From: Fructilactobacillus florum DSM 22689 = JCM 16035 | Lineage (GTDB): Bacteria > Bacillota > Bacilli > Lactobacillales > Lactobacillaceae | Direction: 5' to 3' | DNA length: 64,000 bases | Assembly: GCF_001436645.1 (NCBI RefSeq) | Contig: NZ_AYZI01000008.1 | Span: 1-64,000 of the forward strand | Shown: positions 53,992-63,153 of the stretch, piece after piece | How positions within the stretch are numbered: the stretch's first letter is position 1 | Layout of the letters: the number at the start of each line of letters is the position of its first letter | Notes under the pieces: generated by a model | The model's input: the letters and a program-made list of their open reading frames with translations, nothing else | Databases searched by the model: none | What the model was told of the DNA's origin: nothing | Program-made: the position numbers and the translations under genes

Positions 53992-55494
53992 TTAGGCTTG
54001 AAACCGTTGTAGTGCCCGTGAAATATCTTTTGTCGCTGGATAGATTGCTTGATAGCTCTGATATAGTTCATCATATTTAGCCACGTTGAGTGGATTAGGT
54101 TGATAAACTCGCTGCGTGGTTACAAACACCTCAGCACAAGCTTGAAAATCAGGGAACCAACCGAGACCAACCGCAGCTAACATCGCTGCTCCTAAACCGG
54201 GGCCTTGTTCATTTGCGAGCTTAGTGACCGGGGTATTAAAAATATCTGCTTGCAGTTGCAGCCAGAAATCACTTTTGGCACCGCCACCAATGGCAACCAC
54301 CGTATCAAAATCTGATTGCTGGCTACGATAGATATTTAACAGATCCCGAAAACTAAAAGTAATGCCTTCAATCACCGCACGGGTAAAGTCTGCGCGTTGC
54401 TGGCGAGCATCGACACCAATGAAGCTTCCCCGAATGTTGGCATCTGCATACGGTGCTCGTTCCCCAACAATGTAAGGCGTGAACAACAACCCATGAGCTC
54501 CTTTCGGTGCTTGAGCCGCTGTCTCAATCATCTCATCAAAGGATTGATCCTCGCAAAAGGTTCGATGATACCAACTCAATGAGTATCCGGCTGCCAAGGT
54601 AACGCCCATCGAATAATATGCATTCGGGATCACGTGGTCCTCCAACTGGACTTGTCCCTGATACTCGTCATTTGGTTGTGCTTCATATTTTAAAATTACT
54701 CCCGATGTTCCAATGCTGGAAAGAACCTTATTCGGGGTCAAGATGCCGGCTCCTAAAGCTCCACAAGCATTATCAGCTCCACCTGCAAAAACGACCGTCT
54801 GTTGTGAAAGTCCCGAAAATTCTGCGTACTGAGCAGTAATTGTGCCAACTTTTTCTCCCGACAGTACCAATGGTGGCAAAATCCGCTTGGAGATACCACA
54901 GGCATCACAAATAACATCACTCCATTGGTTAGTATGCAAGTCGAGCAGCGTCGTCCCGGTTGCATCCGAATAATCAATCCCCAACGTTCCCGTCATTCGA
55001 TACCGAACATAATCCTTTGGCGTCAAAAAGAGTTCTGCTTGCTTCCAAATTTCCGGTTCATTTTCTTTAACCCACATTAACTTGGGTAACGTAAACCCTT
55101 CAAGGGGACGATTTCCTGTAATCTTAACAAATTGATCGCCTAACAGCTGATCAATTTCGGCACACTGTTTGGTGGTTCGAGTATCATTCCACAAAATAGC
55201 GGGTCGCAGCACTTGGTATTGCTTATCCAAAAGCACCAAACCGTGCATTTGACCAGAATAACTAATCCCTTCGATATCTTCAGGACGGATTTGATCATCA
55301 AGAATTAAACGAACAATCGCAACGGTCGTGGACATCACCCAGTCATTGGGGTTCTGCTCACTATAACCTGGTTGCGGTTGATTTAGTGGATAGTCAAACG
55401 ATTGCTGGGCTAGAATGGTTCCGGCTCGCGTTACTGCAGAGACCTTTACGGCACTTGTTCCTAAATCTACTCCTAAAACACACTTGGTGGTCAT
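53992..55494 (-). CDS. xylB: Xylulokinase
   Basis: Phosphorylates D-xylulose to xylulose 5-phosphate, feeding the phosphoketolase/pentose phosphate route. The 500-residue FGGY-family kinase has the N-terminal [15 protein letters not shown]/phosphate motif, [12 protein letters not shown] (MHG is typical for XylB), WNDTRT, the catalytic-domain Asp in [11 protein letters not shown] and [21 protein letters not shown] lies seven bases before ATG. No xylose isomerase, transporter or XylR gene is adjacent, so it is an isolated gene; other FGGY kinases are less likely. Confidence 0.88.
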   Translation of the reverse strand: MTTKCVLGVDLGTSAVKVSAVTRAGTILAQQSFDYPLNQPQPGYSEQNPNDWVMSTTVAIVRLILDDQIRPEDIEGISYSGQMHGLVLLDKQYQVLRPAILWNDTRTTKQCAEIDQLLGDQFVKITGNRPLEGFTLPKLMWVKENEPEIWKQAELFLTPKDYVRYRMTGTLGIDYSDATGTTLLDLHTNQWSDVICDACGISKRILPPLVLSGEKVGTITAQYAEFSGLSQQTVVFAGGADNACGALGAGILTPNKVLSSIGTSGVILKYEAQPNDEYQGQVQLEDHVIPNAYYSMGVTLAAGYSLSWYHRTFCEDQSFDEMIETAAQAPKGAHGLLFTPYIVGERAPYADANIRGSFIGVDARQQRADFTRAVIEGITFSFRDLLNIYRSQQSDFDTVVAIGGGAKSDFWLQLQADIFNTPVTKLANEQGPGLGAAMLAAVGLGWFPDFQACAEVFVTTQRVYQPNPLNVAKYDELYQSYQAIYPATKDISRALQRFQA

Positions 55495-55581
55495 TCGTCA
55501 TCCTCCTGAGCTACGCTCGGCTACTGATTTTATATTGGTTACTTGGTTTAATTATAGTAAAAAAAGAGCCGTAGCCCAACC

Positions 55582-55625
55582 AAAAAAAGTAGCTAGCGCC
55601 TAATAAGTTAGGTTAACTAGCTACT
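55582..55625 (-). terminator. Terminator of the envelope gene pair
   Basis: AGTAGCTAG and CTAGCTACT pair, with an inner CCTAA/TTAGG; on the minus strand it is followed by TTTTTTTGG. Confidence 0.88.
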
Positions 55626-55634
55626 CTGATCAAA

Positions 55635-56456
55635 CTATTTCATTGGCGAAGAACTTGGCTGTTGATATGCTACCTGGAGCTCCACATGATAATCATCGTT
55701 ATTTTCCATCAAACCGTTGCGACCCAGCATCTTATATTTACCACCGGTTAAATAAGCTCCCGCTAAATATAACTTGCCTCGTTGCCGATCTAATTGCGTA
55801 ACCGATTGCAAACCCACCGTTTCAATTTTACCGATCACATCGGCCTGCGCAGCGTTGATCCCAGCTCGGACCTGGTAACCGTCTGGTTGATTTTCCAATG
55901 AAAAATAGGGAATCAAAACCCCTTTTCCAATCGCCGAAACTGTTTTGGTAGTGCCATGTTTCAGCTGCCGAGTTAACTCTCGATCAGTTGTCCCCCCATA
56001 ATTTTTCTGAAGCAATTGTTCATTTTCAAGCGCAATTGCCAACTGGTTTATAAATGCTTGTTGGGCGGGATTACTAACTAGCGTTGCTGGCATGGTCTCG
56101 CGATCATCGAATAAACCGTTCGCAGGAATATTACGATACTGCGTTGGTGGCGTATCAGTAGCGCTTTTGGGGTTAATATGCAGCAGTTGATAGAGCTTAG
56201 GGGTTAAATCAATCTTTGAATTACGATTCAGAAAATAATAAATGGCATTAAGATAGAGAAAATAAGCTAAGACGATGGTCACTAACAAAAACAAACTGCC
56301 GCGAACTATCACCCCATTTGTAAGAAACCGATAACTAATGTAAATCAGATATAACTCGCCCAAAAAGCCTAAAATAACGTACAGTCGGGACTTCGTTTTT
56401 GGTTCAATGTTAATGTAAGATAACCAAGAATTGATTCCATCAAGAAAACTAAACAT
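55635..56456 (-). CDS. Unknown membrane protein, possibly DUF6681
   Basis: A 273-residue protein. Two or three hydrophobic segments lie within residues 25-75 (YVILGFLGELYLIYISYRFL and the next 30 residues), and the rest is a soluble domain with a regular beta pattern from about 165 (TKTVSAIGKGVLIPYFSLEN, then DVIGKIETVGLQSVTQLDRQ). The layout resembles a family of lactobacillar membrane proteins known as DUF6681; this is from memory and not certain. It starts two bases after the low-complexity protein gene ends, and GGGGG in the end of that gene is its likely ribosome binding site, so the two are co-translated. Function unknown. Confidence 0.65.
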   Translation of the reverse strand: MFSFLDGINSWLSYINIEPKTKSRLYVILGFLGELYLIYISYRFLTNGVIVRGSLFLLVTIVLAYFLYLNAIYYFLNRNSKIDLTPKLYQLLHINPKSATDTPPTQYRNIPANGLFDDRETMPATLVSNPAQQAFINQLAIALENEQLLQKNYGGTTDRELTRQLKHGTTKTVSAIGKGVLIPYFSLENQPDGYQVRAGINAAQADVIGKIETVGLQSVTQLDRQRGKLYLAGAYLTGGKYKMLGRNGLMENNDDYHVELQVAYQQPSSSPMK

Positions 56457-56458
56457 GG

Positions 56459-56947
56459 TTATTGACCCCCACTCTTCTGATTTGATGTGCTAGTTCCTTG
56501 ACTACCACCTCCCGTGGTCGTCGAATTAGTTGTTTTATTGGATTGTTGCGAGTTATTTGGAGTTTGGTTGTCATCATTACTCTTGGATGAGTCGGTATTT
56601 TTATTTTCCGAATCATTAGACTGCTGTGAGTTATTATTCTCGTTAGTCCCAGTAGTTTGGTTATTGTCCTGGTTTTGGTCTTCTGTCTGCTTATCGGACT
56701 GCTTGGTAGGCTGGTTCTGATTATCATCGGGTTGCTGCTTAGGTTGGTTCTTATTTCCATCAAAATCATTTTGTTGATCATTAGTCTGATTGGTCTGATC
56801 ATTTGACTTGTTGGGGGTCGATTGATTGGTAACTTTAGCCCCTTCCCGAGTATGCGTTACCTGGTTCGTAACCACATTAGTGGCTCCCAACCCCAATGAA
56901 ATCGCGAAAATCGCAAATGGAGTTAAAAAGGGCGGTATGCGATTCAT
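56459..56947 (-). CDS. Low-complexity Asn/Gln/Ser/Thr/Asp-rich exported or anchored protein
   Basis: A 162-residue protein. After a short start (MNRIPP) there is one hydrophobic segment (about 6-27: FLTPFAIFAISLGLGATNVVT), then 135 residues made almost only of N, Q, S, T, D, K and G without repeats of fixed length. This looks like a membrane-anchored, disordered extracellular spacer. GGAG lies eight bases before ATG. It is coupled to the DUF6681-like gene. An overlapping frame of 117 codons (56449-56802) is a shadow created by the skewed composition. Function unknown. Confidence 0.65.
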   Translation of the reverse strand: MNRIPPFLTPFAIFAISLGLGATNVVTNQVTHTREGAKVTNQSTPNKSNDQTNQTNDQQNDFDGNKNQPKQQPDDNQNQPTKQSDKQTEDQNQDNNQTTGTNENNNSQQSNDSENKNTDSSKSNDDNQTPNNSQQSNKTTNSTTTGGGSQGTSTSNQKSGGQ

Positions 56948-57012
56948 AAGCTCATCTCCTTCAAAATCGTCAGCCTTAACTATCTCAAAGAAACGTTAAA
57001 GATAGTTTAATG

Positions 57013-57564
57013 TTAGCTTAATTTTTCCATAATTTCGTCCAAACGTTTGACCGTCGTCTTCCAATCTTGGTTTGTTATTTGATAAAAATTACCGCTTGGA
57101 GGTAACGAAAAAGTCCAGTCGCGCTGATTTTCAGGACTATCCAAACGGTTTTGAATCGCTACCAGCTGATCACCGCGAACTTGCATCCGGTGCTGTTGGA
57201 CAGTCCTACTGGGTAGTTGCAACACCAGCACGATCACCTGCCGACCCAGTGCCTTTACATAAGTTTGCGCCCCCGCTGTATCTAGCACAATGGAACAAAT
57301 TGATCCCTTTTGCCACGCTCGTTGCAACCCCTCATACGAAGACCCATACTGATGTCCAGCATAGTGAACTTGCTCTAACAAATGTAATTTAGCAAAACTC
57401 GCTGGCGTTTCAAAATAGTAATCTCGACCCGCTTGTTCGCCTCGTCGAGGCAATCTAGTCGTGTGGGTCACAATCGCTGGAATCCCATAGGTTTCCGTTA
57501 GGTAATCTTGAACCGTTGTTTTCCCCGTTCCGGCAGCGCCGGTCAAAACAATGAGCTGCTTCAC
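57013..57564 (-). CDS. Guanylate-kinase-like P-loop protein
   Basis: A 183-residue kinase-fold protein. P-loop LTGAAGTGKTTVQDYL at residues 7-22 and the GMP-binding-like region HTTRLPRRGEQAGRDYYF (about 34-51) are as in guanylate kinase. The lid and C-terminal parts diverge, so true GMP kinase activity is uncertain; lactobacilli often carry such a second copy besides gmk. I chose the GTG at 57564, nine bases after GGAG, since MKQLIVLTG is the natural N terminus; an ATG five codons upstream overlaps the ribosome binding site. Confidence 0.75.
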   Translation of the reverse strand: MKQLIVLTGAAGTGKTTVQDYLTETYGIPAIVTHTTRLPRRGEQAGRDYYFETPASFAKLHLLEQVHYAGHQYGSSYEGLQRAWQKGSICSIVLDTAGAQTYVKALGRQVIVLVLQLPSRTVQQHRMQVRGDQLVAIQNRLDSPENQRDWTFSLPPSGNFYQITNQDWKTTVKRLDEIMEKLS

Positions 57565-57643
57565 AATCGTCATCTCCATGCCGTTTACTTTAGTGACCCA
57601 GTTGTTTTAGCGACAATGCAAGCCGACCACAACATCTTATAGT

Positions 57644-58792
57644 CTATTCTACCGCAGTTTGAAGGTGGCGTAGTCCCCAGCGCAATAAAATCGGAGATAT
57701 GATGGTTGTCAAAACAATTACTAGCGTTAGTTCGGAATAAAGCCCACTGGAAAGCAAGTGTTGCTGCAACCCCAGTTGTGAAATAATCAAGGCCATCTCA
57801 CCACGAGAAATCATCCCTGAACCTACTATATTACTCGTGCCCCAATCAAGACCAAACCAGTGTGCGCTCAGCCCACAGCCAATCCATTTAGTTAACACCG
57901 CGACGACGGTTAAGAGCCCGACCAATGCCAATCCTTGCCAACTAGTAACCAACTTCAGATCCAGTCCAACCGAAACAAAAAAGATCGGAATTAGTAAAAC
58001 TGAACCCACCAAGTTGGTACTAGCAACAATTGTTGCCTTCCCAGAGGTTCGTGCCACTGCAATCCCCGCAAAGAATGCTCCAAGAACCGCACTAAGATGC
58101 GCTACTTCGGCTAACTCCGCTAATAACAATGCAATTATCAAGCCAACGGTTGCCAGCAACACTGGATCACGAAACCGAACAACCAGCTGAATAATGGCCG
58201 GAACTAGCCATTTAATCACAACTGCTAATCCTCCCAGATAGCAGAGCTGCTCTAAAACAACTACCCAAAGCGACTGTCCGTTAGCGCTAAACAAGCTACT
58301 AAATAAACTCAGCAAGACAATTGAAATTAAATCATCTGCAACAGCAGCTCCTAAAATCACGGTACCGCCAATGGTCTTTAACTGTCCGAATTCTTGCAAC
58401 ACCGCAACACTGATGGAAACTGAGGTAGCAGCAAAAATAACTCCCCAAAAGAGGGCATCACGCAACCCTTGTTGCCAAAGAAGCCCCAATGATGTAAATG
58501 CAAGTAATGGTAGCAACACGCCACAAACAGCAATGCCCAGTGACGCCTTGGCGTGCCGCTTAATCTGATGAAAATCGCATTCCAGTCCGGCTAAAAACAT
58601 CAGGACAATCACTCCCAAGTTTGCAGCAAGTCCTAGTGCCTGTGTAGGCTGTAACCATCCAAGCACCGCCGGTCCCAAAACCATCCCAGCTAGGATTTGA
58701 CCCACAACATTTGGCAAGCCGATGCGCATCGCCAGCTGTCCTGCTAGAAGCGCTGCCACTAACAATCCAGCTAAAGATCCCAATTCACCCAT
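57644..58792 (-). CDS. Cation:proton antiporter of the CPA2 family (NapA-like)
   Basis: A 382-residue membrane exchanger with about 12 segments and no cytosolic regulatory domain. Conserved blocks are LPNVVGQILAGMVLGPAVLG, NLGVIVLMFLAGLECDF and GAAVADDLISIVLL (the paired Asp residues of the ion-binding site, about 146-159). Such proteins exchange Na+ or K+ for H+. GGAGG lies five bases before ATG. It differs from the 621-residue antiporter at 52062, which has RCK domains. Confidence 0.85.
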   Translation of the reverse strand: MGELGSLAGLLVAALLAGQLAMRIGLPNVVGQILAGMVLGPAVLGWLQPTQALGLAANLGVIVLMFLAGLECDFHQIKRHAKASLGIAVCGVLLPLLAFTSLGLLWQQGLRDALFWGVIFAATSVSISVAVLQEFGQLKTIGGTVILGAAVADDLISIVLLSLFSSLFSANGQSLWVVVLEQLCYLGGLAVVIKWLVPAIIQLVVRFRDPVLLATVGLIIALLLAELAEVAHLSAVLGAFFAGIAVARTSGKATIVASTNLVGSVLLIPIFFVSVGLDLKLVTSWQGLALVGLLTVVAVLTKWIGCGLSAHWFGLDWGTSNIVGSGMISRGEMALIISQLGLQQHLLSSGLYSELTLVIVLTTIISPILLRWGLRHLQTAVE

Positions 58793-58957
58793 AGTAACCT
58801 CCGTCTTTTACAGTCAATCAAATTTAAACCGATTTCTTCTAGCGTACCAAAATTAACCACGCCCAGAAAAAGCGCGCCTTTTTGAGAAATCCGCTGGTCG
58901 CAAAAAGAGCTGAGCGTGGTATGATTAAAAATAAAGTTTGAAAGCGGGGATTTAAAA

Positions 58958-59872
58958 ATGAAACAAGGAACGACCATTATAACACTCGACAACGGCTACC
59001 ATTTATGGACGAATACCCAAGGAACCGGGTCAATCCACTTACTAGCCCTTCACGGTGGCCCAGGAGGAACCCATGAATACTGGGAAGATACCGCGCAACA
59101 ACTCAAAAAACAGGGACTAGATGTCCAGGTTCACATGTATGATCAACTTGGATCATGGTATTCAGACACCCCTGATTGGGACAATCCGGAAGTTGCCAGC
59201 CAGATTCAAACCTACGATTATTATGTTGATGAGATTGAAGAAGTCCGTCAAAAGCTTGGAATCGACCAGTTTTACCTGATTGGTCAATCTTGGGGAGGAG
59301 CCCTCGTTCAACTGTATGCTGCTAAATACGGTCAACATTTGAAGGGAGCTATCATTTCTTCTATGGTTGATCGCATCTCAGACTATACAGACCATCTCAA
59401 CCAGATTCGCAAGACTGCTTTAAGCCCTACTGAACTTGAATACATGCAACAGTGTGAAGCAAATAATGATTACGATAATGATCGCTACCAGCAGCTTGTC
59501 GAAAAATTAAATGACGCTTATGTTGATCGCAAAAAACCAGCTGCAATTGCTCACCTAGTCAATACCATGAGCGTCCCCCTTTACAATGCATTTCAAGGTG
59601 ACAACGAATTCGTAATCACCGGTAAACTTGGGGAATGGAACTTTACTGACCACCTTAAGGATATCAAGGTTCCAACGTTAGTCACCTTTGGCGAACATGA
59701 AACCATGCCACTAGCAACGGGACGCCGAATGGCTGAAATGATCCCTAATGCGCAGTTTGTTTCAACCCCAGAGGGTGGTCATCACCACATGATTGACAAC
59801 GCTCCGGTTTACTACCAGCACTTAGCCAACTTTTTGCAATCTGTCGAGGCGGGAACTTTCAATCAAAAATAG
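58958..59872 (+). CDS. pepI: Proline iminopeptidase
   Basis: Removes N-terminal proline from peptides in the cytoplasm (S33 family). The 304-residue alpha/beta-hydrolase has the oxyanion motif HGGPGG (about 31-36), the nucleophile Ser in GQSWGG (near 108), the Asp/Glu region near FGEHETMPL and the catalytic His in PEGGHHHMI (near 270). It is 20-40 residues from the N terminus to HGGPGG, as in lactobacillar PepI. GCGGGG lies about nine bases before ATG. Together with PepX (3032) it handles proline-containing peptides. Confidence 0.9.
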   Translation: MKQGTTIITLDNGYHLWTNTQGTGSIHLLALHGGPGGTHEYWEDTAQQLKKQGLDVQVHMYDQLGSWYSDTPDWDNPEVASQIQTYDYYVDEIEEVRQKLGIDQFYLIGQSWGGALVQLYAAKYGQHLKGAIISSMVDRISDYTDHLNQIRKTALSPTELEYMQQCEANNDYDNDRYQQLVEKLNDAYVDRKKPAAIAHLVNTMSVPLYNAFQGDNEFVITGKLGEWNFTDHLKDIKVPTLVTFGEHETMPLATGRRMAEMIPNAQFVSTPEGGHHHMIDNAPVYYQHLANFLQSVEAGTFNQK

Positions 59873-59878
59873 CTAACC

Positions 59879-59934
59879 AAAAAGGCTCTGCTCGCTAATC
59901 CTTCATCATTGAGGGTTGGTAGCAGAACCTTTTT
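59879..59934. terminator. Bidirectional terminator pepI / adenosine deaminase
   Basis: AAAAAGG and CCTTTTT pair with TCTGCT/AGCAGA inside and an AT-rich loop. It overlaps the last two bases of the convergent add gene. Confidence 0.75.
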
Positions 59935-60949
59935 AGTTAGAAGCCCACATCGTCATTTCATTAATCAGCTGTTGTTTAAGTTCATGCGACGCAAATGAAG
60001 CCTGGACCGCGTTAAGATTGCACTGGAGCAGCTGCTCACGGGTTAAACCATTTGTTTGCGCTAACCCAAAATATTCCTCCGTTAAAGTCGTATCAGAAAC
60101 GGTCCGATTATCAGTATTAATACAAAGTCGCTGTCCTTGACTCAGCCACCGTTGCAACGGGTATGCGGATCGAGTCGGAAGCGCGCGCGTTTGGACGTTA
60201 CTGGTGGGACAACCCTCGATACAAATTTGACGCTGTTGCAATAGTTTTTCCAAACGATGGTTCCCATGCGCTGCAATCCCATGACCGATTCTAGTACTTC
60301 CAGCCTGCACGGCATCCCAAATATTCTGAGCACAGCCACATTCACCGGCATGTAACGTCAAACCAACCTGCTGCCCCGTCACGATTAAATTAAGTGGTGC
60401 CTGATATTGGTTAACAAAATCTGGTGCTTCCGGACCAGCCAAGTCCACACCTGCAACTTGGTCGTGTAGATCGGCTGCGGTGGCAAATACTTGCTCGACC
60501 GTTGCTTCGTCATCCGTCCGCATCCCACAGACTAAAATATTACCATGGATCTGATACACAGCCTCTGCCTCAGCAATTCCAGTCGCCACTGCTTCAATTG
60601 CATCAATCACACTTAGCTCTCCCGCCGTGGAAAGCGTTGGAGCAAACCGTAACTCAAGGTATCGAACCCCGTCTTGTTCAGCTTGTTCCATCACATCATA
60701 GGCCGCCCGCTTCAAAGCAGGTGCTGTTTGGAGATATGGTAACACGAAATCAAAGGTTTTCAGGTAATCAGCTAAATTTTGCCCATCAGCCGGTCCAACC
60801 ATCTTTCGAGTCAACTCCATCAAATTACTTTCAATCTCCATGTTTTGTCCCCGTGCGATCTGTCGCAAGGTATGTGGTCGAATGGAACCGTCTAAATGAC
60901 AATGAAGTTCGGCTTTTGGAAATCTTTGAATCTCAGCACGCGTTAGCAT
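59933..60949 (-). CDS. add: Adenosine deaminase
   Basis: Converts adenosine or deoxyadenosine to inosine. The 338-residue TIM-barrel protein has the zinc ligands in KAELHCHLDGSI (about 12-23), the His of TLHAGECG (about 194), the conserved His of RIGHGI and the Asp of CINTDNRTVS (about 276-285). The Glu of HAGE is the proton donor. The start is ATG with AAGGGA about 11 bases upstream. Terminators lie at both ends. It belongs to the purine salvage set with NDT and the deoxynucleoside kinase. Confidence 0.93.
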   Translation of the reverse strand: MLTRAEIQRFPKAELHCHLDGSIRPHTLRQIARGQNMEIESNLMELTRKMVGPADGQNLADYLKTFDFVLPYLQTAPALKRAAYDVMEQAEQDGVRYLELRFAPTLSTAGELSVIDAIEAVATGIAEAEAVYQIHGNILVCGMRTDDEATVEQVFATAADLHDQVAGVDLAGPEAPDFVNQYQAPLNLIVTGQQVGLTLHAGECGCAQNIWDAVQAGSTRIGHGIAAHGNHRLEKLLQQRQICIEGCPTSNVQTRALPTRSAYPLQRWLSQGQRLCINTDNRTVSDTTLTEEYFGLAQTNGLTREQLLQCNLNAVQASFASHELKQQLINEMTMWASN

Positions 60950-61041
60950 TCACATCTGTCCCTTCTGAAAAAATAATTTAAATTGTTATTATGTTAATGG
61001 AAATCCTCCCTACTTGCAACCAAATTTTTACCTTCGCATTA

Positions 61042-61077
61042 AAAAAAGAGCGAACAATAATCAGTTCACTCTTTTTT
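61042..61077. terminator. ABC-F gene terminator
   Basis: AAAAGAGCGAAC and GTTCACTCTTTT pair with one mismatch around an eight-base loop, with A and T tracts on both sides. Confidence 0.8.
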
Positions 61078-61086
61078 ATTATTCGT

Positions 61087-62628
61087 TTATTTCAAGCTAA
61101 GTTTTTCGACGTCAATGACTTTGTCAGCCAGTCCTTCATAGAAACTTGCTTCATGACTGACCACAATTGCATTCCCCGGGAAGCGCTTAATAGCTAATTT
61201 GAGAGCTTTTTTCGTTTCATCATCTAGATGATTGGATGGTTCATCTAAGATCAAAAAATTACTGGCAACAAATTCTAAGAGCGTTAACTTCACTTTAACT
61301 TGTTCCCCACCCGAAAGCATTGCCAGCGGTTTAAAGGCGTTTGCCGCCTCCATTCCTGACCGTGCCAATTTGCTACGAATTTCTTTTTGAGTTAACCGTG
61401 GTTGTTGGTCTTGAATCAACTGCATGGGAGTCTGTTGTGGGTCATCCCACACCAAATCTTGACTAAAATAGGAAACCTTGGCGGAAGGAGAAAAAGTTGC
61501 CGAACCTCCGAGTGGAGCAATAATTCCCAGAATGCTTTTAATCAAGGTTGATTTTCCCACTCCATTAAAGCCCTGCATTCCCACCTTTTGATCCGTATCC
61601 ACCGAGAAAGTTACCGGTTGCAATAACGGTTGCTGATACCCGACCGACAATTGGTTAACAACCAGAGCATTTTGAGAGCCCGTTTCTAGGTAAGGAAAGG
61701 AAAATTCCGCTTGGGTATTATTTTTCGGTGGATCAATTCGATCCATGCGATCCAGCATCTTTTCTCGTGACTTGGCCATATTAGAATGACTACCAGCTTT
61801 GTTTTTTTGAATAAACTTTTCTGCTTTTTCAATCTGAACCTGCTGTTTTTCAAATTCCCGTTGTTGGGTCTTTTCTTTTTCATTACGTTGCCGCATCGCA
61901 GATTTAAAGTCACCGCGATACTTAGTGATTTTACCAAAGGCCACATTAACAATACAGTTAGTAACCGCTTCTAAAAATTCATAATCATGAGAAATAATGA
62001 TGGCGGAACCTGAAAATTGATTTAGGTAATCTTCTAGCCAGTTAATGTGCGCTGTATCTAAATAATTGGTTGGTTCATCTAAGAGCAAAACATCTGGATC
62101 TTCCAAAATTAGCTTCGCTAAAATAATCTTGGACCGCTGACCACCACTCATCGTGGCAATCTCATGATCCCGACCAATATCATCAAGTCCTAGACCAGTA
62201 ATAACCTGTTCCACTTTGGTCTCAAGCTCATAAAAATCACTGGCTTCTAGTTGTTCAGAAATTCGTCCCGCCTTTTCTAAGTAGGACTCGTCCATCGTTG
62301 TTGCATATTCATTGTATAAATCCGTCATCCGCTGATTCAACTGGTATAAATCTGCAAAGGCCGTGTGTAAAAAGTCAACTAGGGTGGTCTCTTTGGGAAT
62401 ATCTACATACTGATCCAAATATCCAATTCGAATATCCTTTTGCCAATTGATCCTACCTGACAGCGGGAGTTCCTGTCCCGTAATCAATTTAATTAGCGTC
62501 GACTTCCCGACCCCATTTTGGCCAACGACCCCCATGTGTTCACCCTTATTGAGTTGAAAATTTGCGTCTGCATATAATTTTTTATCTGCAAAACTCATGC
62601 TTAAGTCAGTAACATCTAATAGGGCCAT
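61087..62628 (-). CDS. ABC-F family ATPase (YkpA/YbiT-like)
   Basis: A 513-residue soluble protein with two ATPase domains and no membrane segment; ABC-F proteins act on the ribosome as translation factors or in antibiotic protection. Domain 1 has Walker A GQNGVGKST (about 35-43) and MSGGQRSKIILAKLIL; domain 2 has GFNGVGKST and LSGGEQVKVKLTLL. The linker between (about 225-310) is basic and contains FIQKNKAGSHSNMAKSREK. The start is the ATG at 62628; the frame can be extended eight codons but the ribosome binding site is weak in both cases. This is a housekeeping type rather than a resistance type. Confidence 0.88.
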   Translation of the reverse strand: MALLDVTDLSMSFADKKLYADANFQLNKGEHMGVVGQNGVGKSTLIKLITGQELPLSGRINWQKDIRIGYLDQYVDIPKETTLVDFLHTAFADLYQLNQRMTDLYNEYATTMDESYLEKAGRISEQLEASDFYELETKVEQVITGLGLDDIGRDHEIATMSGGQRSKIILAKLILEDPDVLLLDEPTNYLDTAHINWLEDYLNQFSGSAIIISHDYEFLEAVTNCIVNVAFGKITKYRGDFKSAMRQRNEKEKTQQREFEKQQVQIEKAEKFIQKNKAGSHSNMAKSREKMLDRMDRIDPPKNNTQAEFSFPYLETGSQNALVVNQLSVGYQQPLLQPVTFSVDTDQKVGMQGFNGVGKSTLIKSILGIIAPLGGSATFSPSAKVSYFSQDLVWDDPQQTPMQLIQDQQPRLTQKEIRSKLARSGMEAANAFKPLAMLSGGEQVKVKLTLLEFVASNFLILDEPSNHLDDETKKALKLAIKRFPGNAIVVSHEASFYEGLADKVIDVEKLSLK

Positions 62629-62739
62629 ACGCTCATCTCGCTTTCGTTGCAATCCATAATAAATATTTTACCAAAATTTGAGAGAATCTTACAGTATGTT
62701 ATACTAGCAATTATCTTTTTTAGAAAAGGAGATGCTCCC

Positions 62740-63144
62740 GTGAGAGTACACGACATTGCTCAACTCCAAATTTATGTCCGTGATTTGGAAACGACCCTTC
62801 AATTTTATCATGAAGTTCTTGATTTACCAGTGCTCGTCGCGAATCAACACGAAATATGCTTTCAATTAGGGAAGCAACGACTTCATTGCCAACTAATCGA
62901 TCCCCAGAAGCTAGGACCTGCGCATCCCACTTGCGGAGCTGCTTTTTTTAGCATTCTCATCAAAGATTCATTAACTGATCTAGCCGCTCATCTAGCTAAC
63001 TATGCCGTCCCGATTGTCAAGGGGCCGTTAACCATAAAGCATGGCAAACAACTCCAATCGGCGCTCTATATTAATGATCCCGACGGTAATCTAATTGAAA
63101 TTGATGAACAACACCCCTCAAATGTTTACTCAGAAAGGATTTAA
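62740..63144 (+). CDS. VOC (glyoxalase/dioxygenase-like) protein
   Basis: A 134-residue single VOC domain with two beta-alpha-beta-beta-beta repeats. Candidate metal ligands are the first-strand His in HDIAQLQIYVRD and the Glu in PDGNLIEIDE near the C terminus. Family members include glyoxalase I, dioxygenases and fosfomycin-modifying enzymes; the function is undetermined. I chose GTG at 62740, eight bases after AAAAGGAG; a longer frame from 62647 lacks a ribosome binding site and its first part is not VOC-like. Confidence 0.72.
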   Translation: MRVHDIAQLQIYVRDLETTLQFYHEVLDLPVLVANQHEICFQLGKQRLHCQLIDPQKLGPAHPTCGAAFFSILIKDSLTDLAAHLANYAVPIVKGPLTIKHGKQLQSALYINDPDGNLIEIDEQHPSNVYSERI

Positions 63145-63153
63145 TTAACGTTT

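Noticed and set aside
56449-56802. 117-codon minus-strand frame with many Arg, Ile and Thr
   Set aside because: It overlaps the low-complexity gene in another frame; the skewed codons of that gene keep it open. No start signal fits.
57644-58792. Functional link between the two CPA2 antiporters
   Set aside because: They are far apart, differ in domain layout and share no regulatory motif that I can see.
60424-60981. 185-codon open frame on the plus strand
   Set aside because: It is antisense to adenosine deaminase, has no ribosome binding site and its composition is that of a complementary strand.
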